From assembly GCF_001590795.1 (NCBI RefSeq), contig NZ_JXDL01000001.1, positions 6,750,763 to 6,787,150 of the forward strand: a stretch of 36,388 bases of DNA, in the 5' to 3' direction. The position numbers and the translations under genes are program-made. Positions 7,207 through 14,059 of this stretch are shown here, piece after piece. Below the pieces are notes generated by a model. It did no database searches. It saw only the letters and a list, made by a program, of their open reading frames with translations, and was not told where the DNA came from. The DNA is from Bradyrhizobium sp. AT1. Lineage in GTDB: Bacteria; Pseudomonadota; Alphaproteobacteria; Rhizobiales; Xanthobacteraceae. Each line of letters starts with the position of its first letter. Position 1 is the first letter of the stretch.

Positions 7207-9078
7207 CTATCCAGCCCCCAGCGCCACCGCGACGTTGTAGGTCAGAAGGCTCGCGGCATAGGCCAGCACCAGCATGTAGGCGAAGGTCACGGCCATCCAG
7301 GTCCAGCTTCCGGTCTCGCGCCGGATCACGGCGAGGGTGGAAGCGCATTGCGGGGCGAAGATGTACCAGGCCAGCATCGACAGTGCGGTCGCAAGCGACC
7401 ATTTCGTCGCCAGCACCTGGCCGATCTGCTCGGCCGCTTCCTTGCCGCCTTCGATCGCGTAGACGGTGCCGAGTGCGGCGACCGCGACCTCGCGCGCCGC
7501 CATGCCCGGGATCAGCGCGACCGCGATCTGCCAGTTGAAGCCGACGGGAGCGAGCAGCGGCTCGAGCGCCTTGCCGATCATCGCCGCCAGACTGAAGTCG
7601 ATGGCGGGCTCGGTGGCGCCCACGGGCGGCTGCGGGAACGAGGCCAAAAACCAGATCAGCACCATCATCGAAAAGATCGTGGTGCCGGCGCGCACCAGGA
7701 ACATCTTGGCGCGGGTGTAGATGCCGATCACGATCGATTTCAGCCGGGGCATCTTGTAGTCCGGCAACTCCAGCATGAACGGCGCCGGCGCATAGTCGCG
7801 CAGCATGAAGAACTTGATGAGGAACGAGACGGCCAGCGCGCTGGCGATGCCGGCCGCGTAGAGGCCGAACATCACGAGGCCCTGCAAATTGATGAAGCCC
7901 CAGACGTCCTTCGCCGGAATGAAGGCGGAGATGATCAGCGTGTAGACCGGAATGCGCGCCGAGCAGGTCATCAGCGGCGCGATCAGGATCGTGGTCAGCC
8001 GGTCGCGCTTGTTGTCGATCACGCGCGTCGCCATGATGCCGGGGATGGCGCAGGCGAAGCTCGACAGCAGCGGAATGAAGGCGCGGCCGTGCAGGCCGGC
8101 ACCGCCCATGATGCGGTCCATCAGGAACGCGGCGCGCGCCATGTAGCCGAAATCTTCCAGCAGCAGGATGAACAGGAAGATCAGGATGATCTGCGGCAGG
8201 AACACGATGACGCTGCCGACGCCGGAGATCACGCCGTTCTGCAGGAAGCTCTGCAACAGGCCGTCGGGCAGGGTGGCCTGCACCAGCTCCCCGAGCGCGT
8301 CGAAGCCGGACTTGAGCACGTCCATGGCCGGCTGCGCCCAGGCGAACACCGCCTGGAACATCACGAACAGGATCAGCGTCAGCACGAGGAGGCCGCCGAC
8401 GGGATGCAGCACGACCGCGTCGATCCGCGCGGTCCAGGTGTCGGGCCGGGCCGGCAGGCTGACGCAGTCGGCGATGATGCGGTCGGCCTCGCGCTGGGTC
8501 GCGCGCAATTCGGCGACGCTGAGCGCGCGCCAGCTGTTCGCCTCGGCCTCGGCGGCGAGCTTGGCCGAGATCTCGTCGGTCAGCTTCAGGAGGTCGGCGG
8601 TGCCGCCCTTGCGCACCGCGATGGAGGTGACCACGGGCAGGCCGAGCTCCTTGGCCAGACGCTCGACGTCGACCGTGATGCCGCGGCGGGCGGCGATGTC
8701 GAACATGTTGAGCACGAGCACCATTGGCCGGCCCGTGCGCTTGAGCTCGAGCAGCAGGCGGATGGTCAGCCGCAGATTGGTGGAATCGGCGACGCACAGC
8801 ACGAGATCGGGCACCGTCTCGCCGGAGGCCTTGCCGAGCACGAAGTCGCGGGTGATCTCCTCGTCCGGGCTGCGGCCGCGTAGCGAATAGGTGCCGGGGA
8901 GGTCTACCACCGAGACCTGGCGTCCCTGGGGCGTGACGAAGAAGCCTTCCTTGCGCTCGACGGTGACGCCGGGATAGTTCGCGACCTTCTGCCGGCTGCC
9001 GGTCAGGGCGTTGAACAGCGAGGTCTTGCCGCTGTTCGGCGTGCCCACCAGGGCGAGATGCAGCAGGGGTAATTCCAT
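7207..9078 (-). CDS. feoB: Ferrous iron transporter FeoB
   Basis: The 623-residue protein has an N-terminal GTPase domain: G1 GTPNSGKTS (12-20), G2 Thr in NYPGVTVERKEG, G3 DLPGTYSL and G4 NMFD. A helical spacer precedes a membrane part starting near residue 225 (HPVGGLLVLTLILFVMFQAVF, shown only in part), which contains the paired gate domains with a conserved Cys segment (FACAIPGIMATR) and a second one (TCSARIPVY). It moves Fe2+ across the inner membrane, gated by GTP. It is shorter than E. coli FeoB (773 aa), and no FeoC is nearby. feoA ends 37 bp upstream on the same strand, so feoAB is one unit. Confidence 0.96.
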   Translation of the reverse strand: MELPLLHLALVGTPNSGKTSLFNALTGSRQKVANYPGVTVERKEGFFVTPQGRQVSVVDLPGTYSLRGRSPDEEITRDFVLGKASGETVPDLVLCVADSTNLRLTIRLLLELKRTGRPMVLVLNMFDIAARRGITVDVERLAKELGLPVVTSIAVRKGGTADLLKLTDEISAKLAAEAEANSWRALSVAELRATQREADRIIADCVSLPARPDTWTARIDAVVLHPVGGLLVLTLILFVMFQAVFAWAQPAMDVLKSGFDALGELVQATLPDGLLQSFLQNGVISGVGSVIVFLPQIILIFLFILLLEDFGYMARAAFLMDRIMGGAGLHGRAFIPLLSSFACAIPGIMATRVIDNKRDRLTTILIAPLMTCSARIPVYTLIISAFIPAKDVWGFINLQGLVMFGLYAAGIASALAVSFLIKFFMLRDYAPAPFMLELPDYKMPRLKSIVIGIYTRAKMFLVRAGTTIFSMMVLIWFLASFPQPPVGATEPAIDFSLAAMIGKALEPLLAPVGFNWQIAVALIPGMAAREVAVAALGTVYAIEGGKEAAEQIGQVLATKWSLATALSMLAWYIFAPQCASTLAVIRRETGSWTWMAVTFAYMLVLAYAASLLTYNVAVALGAG

Positions 9079-9115
9079 GGAATCACTGGTCCGGGATCAG
9101 AGGTCCGGTCGCGGT

Positions 9116-9391
9116 CTAGGCGACGATGATGGCCATGGCTTCGCGGCGGCGGACCGCGATCGTGATGCTGTCGACCCGCACGGCGATCGGGTCGCGCCCG
9201 ACCAGCCCCTCGTGCAGGACCTCGACCCGGGCGCCCTCGACGAAGCCGAGCTCGATCAGGCGGCTCTCGAGCTCGATGTCCGAGAGCGCCGAGCCCGCTT
9301 CGCGAGCGGAAAGATGCTGGATGACGCCGGTATAGCCGCGCTTGGCCAGACCCAGCGGCATGTGCGGGCGCGTGTCATTGGTGTCGGTCAT
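9116..9391 (-). CDS. feoA: FeoA-family ferrous iron transport accessory protein
   Basis: The 91-residue product (start ATG 9391, MTDTNDTRPHMPLG) is a small SH3-like beta-barrel protein of the FeoA family: LSAREAGSALSDIELESRLIELGFVEGARVEVL is the usual core (the RLIELGF..GARVEV phrase is diagnostic), followed by DPIAVRVDSITIAVRRREA. FeoA supports FeoB at the cytoplasmic face of the membrane. A TTG at 9406 gives a 5-residue longer form and has no better ribosome site, so the ATG is preferred. It is followed by feoB after 37 bp. Confidence 0.93.
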   Translation of the reverse strand: MTDTNDTRPHMPLGLAKRGYTGVIQHLSAREAGSALSDIELESRLIELGFVEGARVEVLHEGLVGRDPIAVRVDSITIAVRRREAMAIIVA

Positions 9392-9444
9392 GCCCTGTAT
9401 TTTCAACGCAAGGCATTGAGGTCAAGCGCGCTCACTCGCTGAAA

Positions 9445-9473
9445 CCGCACCTTAGAGCGATTTTAAAGTGCGG
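9445..9473. promoter_or_regulatory. Dyad between feoA and the RHH gene (terminator or iron-responsive operator candidate)
   Basis: CCGCAC (9445-9450) pairs with GTGCGG (9468-9473). The arms extend inward with two mismatches through CTTAGA / TTTAAA. On the minus strand it could end transcription from the RHH gene (followed by TTTC). Its TTAGA..TTTTAAA heart faintly resembles rhizobial Irr boxes, and it lies 54 bp upstream of feoA. Both readings are tentative. Confidence 0.35.
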
Positions 9474-9510
9474 GCCGCGGAGCGCCGTCGAAGGCGCCCT
9501 GGAGGTTTGG

Positions 9511-9762
9511 CTACTGGGCCGGGACCTTGTCCGGCTGCGGGGCCATGGCCCGGCTCTTGAAGTAGTCCAGGACGAACAGACGGATCGCCGACGACAAATT
9601 GCCCTGCTGGCGGTTGTTGTCGATCTCGCCGACCAGCTCGGACAACGTCATGTTGCGCAGGCCGGAAATTTCCTTCATGCCGTTCCAGAACGCCTCTTCC
9701 AGGCTGACGCTGGTCTTGTGCCCGGCGACGACGATCGACCGTTTCACGACGGGCGACTTCAT
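9511..9762 (-). CDS. Ribbon-helix-helix domain protein
   Basis: The 83-residue protein begins MKSPVVKRSIVVAGHKTSVSLEEAFWNGMKEI. The short strand KRSIVVAGHKTSVSLE followed by two helices (EAFWNGMKEISG and TLSELVGEIDNN) fits the RHH_4-type fold common in alphaproteobacteria; it may bind DNA as a dimer, but the target is unknown. Helix SSAIRLFVLDYFKSRA closes the domain. Its ATG at 9762 overlaps the stop of the DUF4169 gene (ATGA), so the two are translationally coupled. A longer open frame reaching 10023 exists but its extra part only shadows the DUF4169 gene. Nothing indicates a toxin partner. Confidence 0.82.
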   Translation of the reverse strand: MKSPVVKRSIVVAGHKTSVSLEEAFWNGMKEISGLRNMTLSELVGEIDNNRQQGNLSSAIRLFVLDYFKSRAMAPQPDKVPAQ

Positions 9763-9947
9763 GGCTGCTCCTCGCGATCGATCTGATGCTGATCCAGGTG
9801 CGCCTTCGCCTTGTCCGCGTGCGTCTCCTCCGCCGATCGTTCCGCCTTCGTGCGGCCGAACTTCGTCCGGTTGGCGTCCGCCTGTTTCGCCGACGCTTCC
9901 CGCTCGGCGCGCTTCCTGAAACGATTCAGGTTGATGACGTTCCCCAT
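9759..9947 (-). CDS. DUF4169 family small basic/acidic protein
   Basis: The 62-residue protein starts MGNVINLNRFRKRAERE and continues with highly charged helix ending in HLDQHQIDREEQP. The pattern 'INL...RK....A', 'ANRTKFGRTKAE' and a final 'LD.H' motif is that of DUF4169, a small alphaproteobacterial family of unknown role. It is almost certainly one long helix with no hydrophobic core of its own, so it may act only in complex. Its stop overlaps the start of the RHH gene, and it sits downstream of fumC on the same strand, a neighbourhood I recall as conserved in related genomes. Confidence 0.85.
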   Translation of the reverse strand: MGNVINLNRFRKRAEREASAKQADANRTKFGRTKAERSAEETHADKAKAHLDQHQIDREEQP

Positions 9948-10056
9948 GCCGCGTCTCCATCATCCGATCCTCTTCAGGCTGGATGAAACATTCAGAAACA
10001 GGGTGCCGCTTTGCGCCCCACAAGACTTGATCGCCATTCGCTCGTCCTCGTCAATC

Positions 10057-10069
10057 GGCCCCTGGGGCC
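10057..10069. repeat. GC-rich palindrome upstream of the DUF4169-RHH pair
   Basis: GGCCCC-T-GGGGCC forms 6-bp arms about 110 bp upstream of the DUF4169 start. It might be an operator, or part of the fumC transcription end. The remaining gap 9948-10227 shows no coding signal. Confidence 0.25.
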
Positions 10070-10190
10070 ATCAAACGATGAATTTGGCCCCGTCGAGGGG
10101 CGGAAAGGCTGCGTAGCACGCCGATCCGCCGGAACATTGACGGTAATCAAATCCCGCCCTCAAAGCCCGCACATTTCGGGGCGCCGAGGC

Positions 10191-10206
10191 TCCGTATCAT
10201 TACGGA
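10191..10206 (-). terminator. Possible fumC 3' hairpin
   Basis: TCCGTA-TCAT-TACGGA is a perfect 6-bp stem with a four-base loop 22 bp after the fumC stop. No T-run follows on the minus strand, so it is a 3' structural element rather than a firm intrinsic terminator. Confidence 0.3.
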
Positions 10207-10227
10207 TGGCTATCGCAATTCGGAGTT

Positions 10228-11649
10228 TCATCCCGGGCTGGTCATCTTCTCGGGCCGCACCAGGCGGTCGAACTCGTCGGCCGAGACGAAGCCGAGCCGC
10301 AGCGCCTCCTCCTTCAGCGTGGTGCCGTTGGCATGGGCCGTCTTTGCCACCTTCGCGGCGTTGTCGTAGCCGATCTTCGGGGCGAGCGCCGTCACCAGCA
10401 TCAGCGAACGCTGCATCAGCTCACTGATGCGCTTTTCGTCGGCCCGGATGCCGCTGACGCAGTGCTCGGTGAAGGATCGCGCCGCGTCCGCCAGCAGGCG
10501 GATCGAGTGCAGCATGTTGTAGGCGAGCACGGGCTTGTAGACGTTGAGCTCGAAATGGCCCTGGCTGCCGGCCACCGTGATCGCGGTGTGATTGCCGAAC
10601 ACCTGGCAGCACACCATGGTCATGGCCTCGCACTGGGTCGGATTGACCTTGCCCGGCATGATCGAGGAGCCCGGCTCGTTCTCCGGCAGGATCAATTCGC
10701 CGAGCCCCGAGCGCGGGCCTGAGCCGAGCAGGCGGATGTCGTTGGCGATCTTGAACATGCCGGTCGCCACCGAATTGATGGCGCCATGCACCAGCACATA
10801 GGCATCGTTCGAGGCCAGCGCCTCGAATTTGTTGGCGGCGCTGGTGAAGGGCAGTTTCGTGATGGAGGCAACGTGCCTTGCGAACAGCTTGGCGAAGCGC
10901 GGCTTCGAGTTGAGGCCGGTGCCGACGGCGGTGCCGCCCTGCGCCAGCGGATGGAGGTCCTTCACCGCGACCTTGAGCCGCGCGATGCCGCTCTCGACCT
11001 GTGCGGCATAGCCGGAGAATTCCTGGCCGAGCGTCAGGGGCGTTGCGTCCTGCGTATGCGTGCGGCCGATCTTCACGATCCCAGAGAACTCTTTCTCCTT
11101 CTTGCGCAGCGCGCGCAGCAGCTCGCCGAGCGCGGGGACGAGATCGGCGGTGATGCGGCTTGCGGCCGCGATGTGCATCGCGGTCGGGAAGGAGTCGTTC
11201 GACGACTGGCTCATGTTGACGTGGTCGTTGGGATGCACCGGCTTCTTGGTACCGAGCTCGCCGCCCAGGAGCTCGTTGGCGCGGTTGGCGATCACCTCGT
11301 TGAGGTTCATGTTGCTCTGCGTGCCGGAGCCGGTCTGCCACACCACCAGCGGAAAATGATCGTCGAGCCTGCCCTCGATCACCTCGCGCGCGGCGCGGAT
11401 GATGGCACTGGCGCGGCGCCGGTCGAGCAGGCCGAGCTCGAGGTTGGTCTGTGCCGCGGCGAGCTTGACGATGCCGAGCGCGTGCACGAGCGCGATCGGC
11501 ATGCGGTCGGTGCCGATGCGGAAATTCTGGCGCGAGCGCTCGGTCTGCGCGCCCCAATAGCGGTCGGCGGGGACCTCGATGGGACCGAAGCTGTCGGTCT
11601 CGATGCGGGTTGCGGGGGGAGCTGCTTTCGCGCGGGAAGCTTTGGCCAT
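10228..11649 (-). CDS. fumC: Class II fumarate hydratase
   Basis: From ATG 11649 the product is 473 residues, close to the 467 of E. coli FumC. It hydrates fumarate to L-malate in the TCA cycle as an iron-free homotetramer. Seen in sequence: IETDSFGPIEVPADRYWGAQTERSRQNF opening (key phrase WGAQTERSRQNF), SGTQSNMNLNEV, HVNMSQSSND, GRTHTQDATPL, and the superfamily signature GSSIMPGKVNPTQ (about 327-339) with its catalytic Ser. In-frame ATGs at 11661 and 11694 exist. A TATATA -10-like box at 11704-11709 would put the transcript start near 11697, leaving no leader for the 11694 start, so a downstream start is preferred. Confidence 0.95.
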   Translation of the reverse strand: MAKASRAKAAPPATRIETDSFGPIEVPADRYWGAQTERSRQNFRIGTDRMPIALVHALGIVKLAAAQTNLELGLLDRRRASAIIRAAREVIEGRLDDHFPLVVWQTGSGTQSNMNLNEVIANRANELLGGELGTKKPVHPNDHVNMSQSSNDSFPTAMHIAAASRITADLVPALGELLRALRKKEKEFSGIVKIGRTHTQDATPLTLGQEFSGYAAQVESGIARLKVAVKDLHPLAQGGTAVGTGLNSKPRFAKLFARHVASITKLPFTSAANKFEALASNDAYVLVHGAINSVATGMFKIANDIRLLGSGPRSGLGELILPENEPGSSIMPGKVNPTQCEAMTMVCCQVFGNHTAITVAGSQGHFELNVYKPVLAYNMLHSIRLLADAARSFTEHCVSGIRADEKRISELMQRSLMLVTALAPKIGYDNAAKVAKTAHANGTTLKEEALRLGFVSADEFDRLVRPEKMTSPG

Positions 11650-11750
11650 GAGCACATCCATTCCGCCGCGCGAGATGCCGCGCGGCCTCTTCATGTGCTC
11701 TTCTATATAGGCAGTCTGGCCGGACGCGACGGCTTCGCGGCCAACCTAGA

Positions 11751-12266
11751 TCATTTCTTGCGGAAACGATCGAGCCGCACGACCTCGGCGCCGCCCTGGT
11801 TCGGGGCCGCCGGCTCTTCCGTGGTCTCCGCCTTTTCAGCGGCCGCAGGCACCGCGACCGCCGAAGGGGCAGGGGCGGCCGGCAAATTCTCCGGCGCGAC
11901 CTCGGCGACGTCGGACGTGTCGAACTGGAGGCCGAACTTCACGGACGGGTCGAGGAAGCTCTTGATGGCGCTGAACGGCACGATCAGCCGCTCCGGAATG
12001 CCACCGAAGGAGAGGCCGACCTCGAAGCGGTCCTCGAGCACGGTCAGGTCCCAGAACTGGTGTTGCAGGATGATCGTCATTTCTTCCGGATATTGCGCGA
12101 GCAGCCGCGGCGACAGCTTAACGCCCTCGGCTTTCGACACGAAGGTGATGAAGAAATGGTGCTCGCCCGGCAGGCCATGAGCCGCGGCATCGGTCAAAAC
12201 CTTCCGGAGCACGCCGCGCAGCGCGTCGCGGGCCAGCACATCGTATCGGATATGATCGGTCGCCAT
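11751..12266 (-). CDS. sspB: SspB-family ClpXP adaptor (alphaproteobacterial type)
   Basis: The 171-residue protein (ATG 12266, MATDHIRYDVLARDALRG) has the SspB fold region at about residues 5-115: HHFFITFVSKAEGVKLSPRLLAQYPEEMTIILQHQFWDL is characteristic (key phrases FITF, PEEMTIILQHQFWDL), followed by FEVGLSFGGIPERLIVPFSAI. A Pro/Ala/Glu linker (about 120-155) leads to a conserved end VVRLDRFRKK, placed like the ClpX-binding tail of other SspBs. SspB tethers ssrA-tagged proteins to ClpXP. The tmRNA gene that writes this tag lies 112 bp upstream on the same strand. A longer frame to 12374 has no supporting start and runs into the tmRNA end. Confidence 0.93.
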   Translation of the reverse strand: MATDHIRYDVLARDALRGVLRKVLTDAAAHGLPGEHHFFITFVSKAEGVKLSPRLLAQYPEEMTIILQHQFWDLTVLEDRFEVGLSFGGIPERLIVPFSAIKSFLDPSVKFGLQFDTSDVAEVAPENLPAAPAPSAVAVPAAAEKAETTEEPAAPNQGGAEVVRLDRFRKK

Positions 12267-12383
12267 GGTGGTCCTGTTGCATCCCGAAGCCGGACCGTGC
12301 CGGCCCGACTCGCCAAGCCGCAATAGTACCGCGCCTGACGGGTCAGCAGGAGTCCCCGCCGGGGAAGAAATCAAGAGTAAAGT

Positions 12384-12409
12384 GGAGGCTTCTGTTGCCA
12401 GGTGCCTCC
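12384..12409 (-). terminator. Terminator hairpin of ssrA
   Basis: GGAGGC and GCCTCC form a 6-bp stem with a 14-base loop, followed on the minus strand by ACTTTACTCTTGATTT. A second, stronger stem at 12418-12441 (CCTAACGG / CCGTTAGG) precedes it and probably belongs to the RNA's own fold. Confidence 0.55.
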
Positions 12410-12467
12410 GAACCCCGCCTAACGGAGCTTAACCCGTTAGGACTTTAAGATGGTCTTTCAAACTGCG

Positions 12468-12506
12468 TTACGCAGCCTGAGCAACCGGAGCAAAGTTGTC
12501 GTTGGC
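12468..12506 (-). other. Proteolysis tag reading frame within tmRNA
   Basis: The resume codon is GCC (12504-12506). The 12 codons give ANDNFAPVAQAA and end with TAA (12468-12470). The AND start and AA end match the general tag pattern; the two final Ala residues are the ClpX signal and the ANDNFA part resembles the stretch bound by alphaproteobacterial SspB. Confidence 0.93.
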
Positions 12507-12714
12507 AACTATTGCAGTAGCCCGATAACGGCGGAACAATACCGGGAAAAAGCACGCCCTTTACGCCCTCGTCGATCCTATTTCGCCCCCGCCAAAACCC
12601 GCTTCTTGGGCATGCCCCGTGTGGGCTTTGGTGGAGGCGCCGGGTACCGCCCCCGGGTCCGAATGGTTTATTGCGACGACCGTTTATTTCCATAGCCGGC
12701 GAACCGGCATCCCC

Positions 12715-12720
12715 AATATA
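12715..12720 (-). promoter_or_regulatory. Probable -10 box of ssrA
   Basis: TATATT on the minus strand lies 7 bases before the proposed tmRNA precursor start at 12708, where a GCCGG-TTCG-CCGGC hairpin opens the transcript. A good -35 box is not obvious. Confidence 0.45.
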
Positions 12721-12831
12721 GGGGGCAAAGGTTTCAAATGACAGGTGTTTCGCGCGGCCATCCCGAGGTTCCCTCAGCGCAGGTTCCCGCCGGGCTTGGC
12801 CGCGTCACGGCCGCCGTTCTAAGCTTCTGAC

Positions 12832-13437
12832 ATGTCCGAGGATTCTGCACCGGCCCCACAAGAGCCGGACCATCCCGCCGCTGCGGCCTTGCCCCCCGGG
12901 CTGCTCGACCTGTTCCTGGCCTTCGCCCGGATGTCGCTGGCCGGCTTCGGCGGCGTTCTGGTGTTCGCCCGGCGGGCCATCGTCGAGCAGCACCGCTGGA
13001 TGACTGCGGACGAGTTCAACGAGACCTTCGCGCTCTGCCATTTTTTGCCCGGGCCCAACATCGTCAATCTGGCGATGGTGTTCGGCGCGCGATTGCGGGG
13101 GATCGCTGGGGGCGTTGCCGCCTTTGCCGGGCTGCTGCTACCCCCGACATTGATCATGACCGTGCTCGCGATCATCTACGCCCGGTTCGGCGAATTGGAG
13201 CTGCTGCGCCGCAGCCTCGCCGGCGTCTCCTGCGCGGCGGTGGGCCTGTTGATCGCGGTGGTGTTCCGCATGATGGCCCCGCTGTTGAAACGGATGGACA
13301 CCGTCGCGCTCACTCTGATGCTCGGCGTGTTCGCCGCCATCGGGGTGTTCCGTCTGCCGCTCCAGGCGGTCCTGCTGGTCGCGATCCCCGTGAGCATCGG
13401 CGCCATTTATGTCCTGCGACGGAAAGTAGCAGCATGA
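12832..13437 (+). CDS. Chromate transporter, N-terminal-half type subunit
   Basis: The 201-residue membrane protein carries the CHR motif of short-chain chromate transporters: LAFARMSLAGFGGVLVFARRAIVEQHRWM (key FGGVLVFARRAIVE) then FLPGPNIVNLAMVFGARLRG. Five to six hydrophobic segments follow. Two half-length CHR proteins work together in place of one long ChrA. Its stop overlaps the start of the second half (ATGA, 13434-13437), so equal production is likely. The family exports chromate, but transport of another anion cannot be excluded. No clear Shine-Dalgarno precedes ATG 12832. No ChrB regulator is near. Confidence 0.9.
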   Translation: MSEDSAPAPQEPDHPAAAALPPGLLDLFLAFARMSLAGFGGVLVFARRAIVEQHRWMTADEFNETFALCHFLPGPNIVNLAMVFGARLRGIAGGVAAFAGLLLPPTLIMTVLAIIYARFGELELLRRSLAGVSCAAVGLLIAVVFRMMAPLLKRMDTVALTLMLGVFAAIGVFRLPLQAVLLVAIPVSIGAIYVLRRKVAA

Positions 13438-13964
13438 ACGCCGAGAACCCGATCTGGACGCTGATCTCCACCTTCGGCCTGATGTCGCTGTTCGCGGTCG
13501 GCGGCGCCGCGGCGGCGGTGCCCGAGATGCACCGCATCGCGGTCGAGGTACATCACTGGATGACCGAGAAGCAGTTCACCGATGCCTATGCGATCGCGCA
13601 GCTCTCGCCAGGTCCGAACGTGCTTATCGTGACGTTAATCGGCTATGCCGTCGCCGGGATCCCCGGGGCGCTGGCGGCGACGCTGGCGATGTGCCTGCCG
13701 ACGGCGCTGCTTGCCTATTATGTCAGCCGGCTCCTCAACAGGCCGAGCCAATCGCGCTGGCCCGGCCTGATTCAGGCTGCACTGGTTCCGCTGTCGATCG
13801 GGTTGATGGCGGCGAGTGCCCTGATCCTGGCCCAGTCGACCGATCGCACAATTGTTGCAGTGCTTCTGACCGCAATGGTTGCGGTGATCGCGTCGGTCTC
13901 GCGCATCAATCCACTCTGGCTTCTGCTTGCCGGCGGGCTGTTGGGTTTTGCTGGCATTGTGTGA
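13434..13964 (+). CDS. Chromate transporter, C-terminal-half type subunit
   Basis: The 176-residue partner has its own CHR signature: FGLMSLFAVGGAAAAVPEMHRIAVEVHHWMTEKQF (key GGAAAAVPEMHR) and AQLSPGPNVLIVTLIGYAVAG. The Gly-Gly-x-x-x-x-x-P-E and SPGPN elements are the two conserved blocks of the family; here the usual Phe-Gly-Gly is Val-Gly-Gly. Five or six membrane spans are expected. It overlaps the first half by 4 bp and is probably the last gene of its transcript, since 95 bp separate it from tctB, which has its own strong ribosome site. Confidence 0.9.
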   Translation: MNAENPIWTLISTFGLMSLFAVGGAAAAVPEMHRIAVEVHHWMTEKQFTDAYAIAQLSPGPNVLIVTLIGYAVAGIPGALAATLAMCLPTALLAYYVSRLLNRPSQSRWPGLIQAALVPLSIGLMAASALILAQSTDRTIVAVLLTAMVAVIASVSRINPLWLLLAGGLLGFAGIV

Positions 13965-14059
13965 TGAAAATCGCTAGGCAGTGATCCGGGCGGGGTATCC
14001 AGTTCCAGCCGATTTAGAACAACAGTGCTCGTGACTTACGGGTCGCGGAGGAGACATGC

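Larger units (their letters stand above)
12378..12708 (-). ncRNA. ssrA: Circularly permuted (two-piece) tmRNA, SsrA
   Basis: Read on the minus strand, the acceptor piece comes first: a T-arm CCGGG-GGCGGTA-CCCGG, acceptor strand CGCCTCC, then A and CCA ending at 12629. A spacer (12591-12628) to be removed follows. The coding piece starts at 12590 with GGGGGCG, which pairs with CGCCTCC using one G-U, and continues ATAGGATCGACG as tmRNA 5' ends do. The tag frame (12506-12468) encodes ANDNFAPVAQAA and stop. The permuted order is that of alphaproteobacterial tmRNAs. The 3' boundary is set at a hairpin with T-rich tail; this would give about 213 nt for the coding piece, agreeing with the size I recall for the Bradyrhizobium sra RNA. 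The ends are estimates. Confidence 0.93.

Noticed and set aside
7081..8883. Plus-strand frame of 600 aa opposite feoB
   Set aside because: Composition is nearly all Gly, Arg, Asp, His and Gln in repeats, typical of antisense frames; feoB motifs are clear on the minus strand.
9511..10023. 170-aa frame covering the RHH gene and more
   Set aside because: Only its last 83 residues are real; the first part reads the DUF4169 gene out of frame. The start at 9762 gives a normal domain and an ATGA overlap.
12450..12695. 81-aa plus-strand frame, and an 82-aa minus-strand frame, over the tmRNA
   Set aside because: Both lie within the tmRNA gene, whose paired acceptor strands and exact tag frame explain the sequence better.
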